Shown here in pieces: positions 61,988-64,000 of a stretch of 64,000 nucleotides of DNA. The stretch comes from Planococcus salinus (GTDB lineage: Bacteria > Bacillota > Bacilli > Bacillales_A > Planococcaceae). The position numbers and the translations under genes were made by a program. The stretch spans positions 1 to 64,000 of the forward strand of contig NZ_RIAX01000004.1 in the NCBI RefSeq assembly GCF_003719725.1, given 5' to 3'. The notes under the pieces are model-generated. The model did not search any database, was not told the origin of the DNA, and saw only the letters and a list, made by a program, of their open reading frames with translations. Numbering within the stretch: the first letter of the stretch is position 1; every line of letters starts with the position of its first letter.

Positions 61988-62017
61988 CAAAAACGCGCAG
62001 CTCTTCAGCTGCGCGTT
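61988..62017 (-). terminator. Terminator of the RND pump gene
   Basis: The perfect 11-bp stem AACGCGCAGCT/AGCTGCGCGTT with a 4-nt loop is followed by TTTTTG on the minus strand. Confidence 0.93.
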
Positions 62018-62024
62018 CCATCCA

Positions 62025-64000
62025 TTATGCAGTTTTCTCTTTCCGGTGGCTGACACGGTGAAACACCAGGTAAAGAGCCGGAATCATGATCAATGTAAAG
62101 AGACTGGAGAACGCAAGTCCGGCAATGATGGTGATAGCCAAAGGCTCGAACAGCGGATCTCCTGAAAGCGCCACTGGAATCAGAGCGACAATCGAAGTCA
62201 CCGACGTCAAAATGATCGGCTTGATGCGGGCATAGCCTGATTCCATAATAGCTTCTTTGATTTCGAAGTCACCCGATAAACGGCGGGCTTCCACAAAATC
62301 GATCAGCACGACGGCATTGCGAACCACAATCCCTGTCAATGAGACGATCCCCATGACGCCGAGGAAACTGAGCGGTGTCTGAGTGATAAACAGGCCGAGG
62401 ATTGCACCGGATATGCCCAGATATACAGCAATCAGCACCAGGAACGGCAAACTGAACGATTTAAACTGGAAGGCAATGACGAGATAAACGAGCAACAGCA
62501 CTACCATGAACAGAATTCCGATTTCAGCAAAGAAATCTTCCTGCGCCGAATTTTCCCCGCCTGTTGAAACCGTATAACCTTCCGGCAAAGAAGAACGCTC
62601 GCTGTCCACTACATCCAGCATACTGCTTTCAAAGCCATCGCTTGTGCCAAATGCTTTTAATGTAATGGCACGCTCCGCCTCCACATGGGGCACTTGGGCG
62701 ATGGAAGTTGTCTGTTCCGCTTCCAGTAATTCGTCCATACCGATCAACTGCGGCGGTCCTTCCCCGGTTGTCTGCGGAATGGTGAATTCCGACAGATCAA
62801 TTTCCTGGCCTTCTTCAATGCCATCCTGCTTCAAAAAGACTTCATAAGGCATTTGGCCTTCGTAGACGGTATAGAGGGGAACCCCTTGCGTCAGCAGCTG
62901 AAGCTGATTGGTCACCATGCTGAGCGCAATGTTATTTTGTTCAAGCGCTTCCCTCTGCGGCACGTATTCAATTGTCGGAATGGATTCTCCCAAATTATCC
63001 GTCACGACATCTGCGCCATTTTCGAGCATCTGCTGTTTCAGAGAATCACGAAGACTCTCCAGCTCGACAAGGTCCTGTCCGGACACCGTAACCGTTACCG
63101 GCGCACCGACAGGCGGTCCCTGTACAATCGTATCGAGGAAAATTTCCGCCTCTGGATAGCGATCACGCAATTCCTCCTGCCATTTATCGATAAACGCGGA
63201 AGCTGATGTACTTTCCCGGTCAATACGGAATGCCACTTGGCCTGTGTTGGCACCGGTATTATCCATCGAAGCTGCGAATAAACTCGGCAGGCCTTCTCCG
63301 GTAAAGACAGCGGTTTCGGTAATGTCTTCATCTTCCGACTGCAATTGCTGCGTCAATTCAGCAAGGAATTCATCCGTTTCTTCAATCGTCGTCCCTTCAG
63401 CAAGCCGGACATCCATCGTCACTTCTTTGCGGTCGGCTTCCGGGAAAAACTCAAACGGCGTGAAAAACGCCAGTGACAGCAAGCCTGTCGAAACCACAAG
63501 GCCTGAAATACCGACCAGTAACGGACGCTTCAAAATACCCCGTAAAACTTTTTGCGAATAAAACCCAGCCAGCTTTTCAAGCGGCTTCCCTAAAAATCCG
63601 GGTGTGTCGGAAATGGCTTTCGGCTTCCGCTTCGTTTTCATGTATTGCATAATCGGCACAAGTGTCACCGATAAAATTGTGGATGCAATAATTGTCGTAA
63701 TCAAAATACTCGGCAACGCTTTGATGAACGCTCCGTTTCCGCCTGACAAAAACAGCAGAGGGGAAAACGTGACAACAATCGCCAAACTGGAAGAAATGAT
63801 GGAAGAATACACTTCTTTAACACCTCTTACCGCCCCTTCGCGCGGCGTATCCCCCAATTTGTAGCGGCGCTGTATATTGTCGTTCACCACAATACTGTCA
63901 TCCACCAGGATTCCGATTGCGATAATCAGACCGATTACGGAAATCTGATTCAAATCGACACCCATCGATGGAATAGGGATCAGTCCGACCAACACGGAAG
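62025..64000 (-). CDS. RND-family efflux transporter, C-terminal part (SwrC/AcrB-like), cut by window edge
   Basis: 658 codons are visible, and the frame is still open at position 64000, so the N-terminal part of a protein of about 1,000 residues is missing. It contains helix 4 with the proton-relay Asp pair (GIGILVDDSIVVNDNI), the second large extracellular loop, and helices 7-12 (FFAEIGILFMVVLLLVYLVIAFQFKS; MGIVSLTGIVVRNAVVLIDFVEARR). It is an HAE1-type RND permease; in Bacillales the relative SwrC exports surfactin and other amphiphiles. Substrate unknown. Confidence 0.93.
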   Translation of the reverse strand, partial: SVLVGLIPIPSMGVDLNQISVIGLIIAIGILVDDSIVVNDNIQRRYKLGDTPREGAVRGVKEVYSSIISSSLAIVVTFSPLLFLSGGNGAFIKALPSILITTIIASTILSVTLVPIMQYMKTKRKPKAISDTPGFLGKPLEKLAGFYSQKVLRGILKRPLLVGISGLVVSTGLLSLAFFTPFEFFPEADRKEVTMDVRLAEGTTIEETDEFLAELTQQLQSEDEDITETAVFTGEGLPSLFAASMDNTGANTGQVAFRIDRESTSASAFIDKWQEELRDRYPEAEIFLDTIVQGPPVGAPVTVTVSGQDLVELESLRDSLKQQMLENGADVVTDNLGESIPTIEYVPQREALEQNNIALSMVTNQLQLLTQGVPLYTVYEGQMPYEVFLKQDGIEEGQEIDLSEFTIPQTTGEGPPQLIGMDELLEAEQTTSIAQVPHVEAERAITLKAFGTSDGFESSMLDVVDSERSSLPEGYTVSTGGENSAQEDFFAEIGILFMVVLLLVYLVIAFQFKSFSLPFLVLIAVYLGISGAILGLFITQTPLSFLGVMGIVSLTGIVVRNAVVLIDFVEARRLSGDFEIKEAIMESGYARIKPIILTSVTSIVALIPVALSGDPLFEPLAITIIAGLAFSSLFTLIMIPALYLVFHRVSHRKEKTA

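Overview
The window is chromosomal DNA of a low-to-middle GC Gram-positive bacterium of the order Bacillales. The evidence is strong AGGAGG-type ribosome binding sites, frequent TTG and GTG starts, cre-like CcpA operators, SigB-type promoters, and genes typical of the group (MsmX, KipI/KipA-type PxpBC, a YkuS-like domain, DUF378, NorA-type pumps). Planococcaceae (Planococcus and relatives) is my best guess from protein style, but it is inference. No rRNA, tRNA, CRISPR array, insertion sequence or prophage was seen.

Layout. 1-9 kb holds small stress and metabolic units: a DUF421 membrane protein behind a cluster of DnaA-box-like sites, an acyl-CoA thioesterase, an AAC(3)-type acetyltransferase, a Fic toxin/antitoxin pair, an AldB-type aldehyde dehydrogenase with DUF779 under two cre-like sites, RluF, a cupin, a hotdog thioesterase, a lipoprotein and a CBS protein. 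9-19 kb holds a polar amino acid ABC transporter with a structured leader, DUF378, DbpA, an ATP-grasp/alpha-E/transglutaminase operon (the last two fused), and a cupin-HD-GYP protein behind a perfect 35-nt palindrome. 19-30 kb holds glutamate synthase (gltB, gltD), RecQ, a DUF4334/SDR pair and small regulators.

30-35 kb is one continuous plus-strand block: 5-oxoprolinase pxpBCA, two DUF1538 membrane proteins, and a tandem fused P-II protein that keeps a full internal start site. I read it as a nitrogen-controlled 5-oxoproline uptake and use operon. 35-47 kb holds a catalase and a YkuS-YtxH protein behind SigB-type promoters, a teichoic-acid-type transferase, ExoA, a UMF1-family transporter, and a carbohydrate ABC transporter with divergent MsmX.

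47-64 kb holds RlmN, a VOC protein, a succinate/acetate CoA-transferase, a LytTR regulator flanked by three large hairpin repeats, two tandem NorA-type pumps, a CarH/LitR-type B12 regulator with a perfect operator palindrome at its own promoter, an NCS2 purine permease, a NERD-domain gene bracketed by two six-unit arrays of a 20-bp-period repeat, a NupC transporter, a DHA2 multidrug pump and the C-terminal part of an RND pump cut by the window edge.

The least explained structures are the 20-bp-period arrays around the NERD gene (a shorter inverted copy lies at 48.4 kb), the hairpin array at 50.3-50.65 kb, the PxpBCA/DUF1538/P-II operon, and two in-frame gene fusions that retain internal ribosome binding sites.
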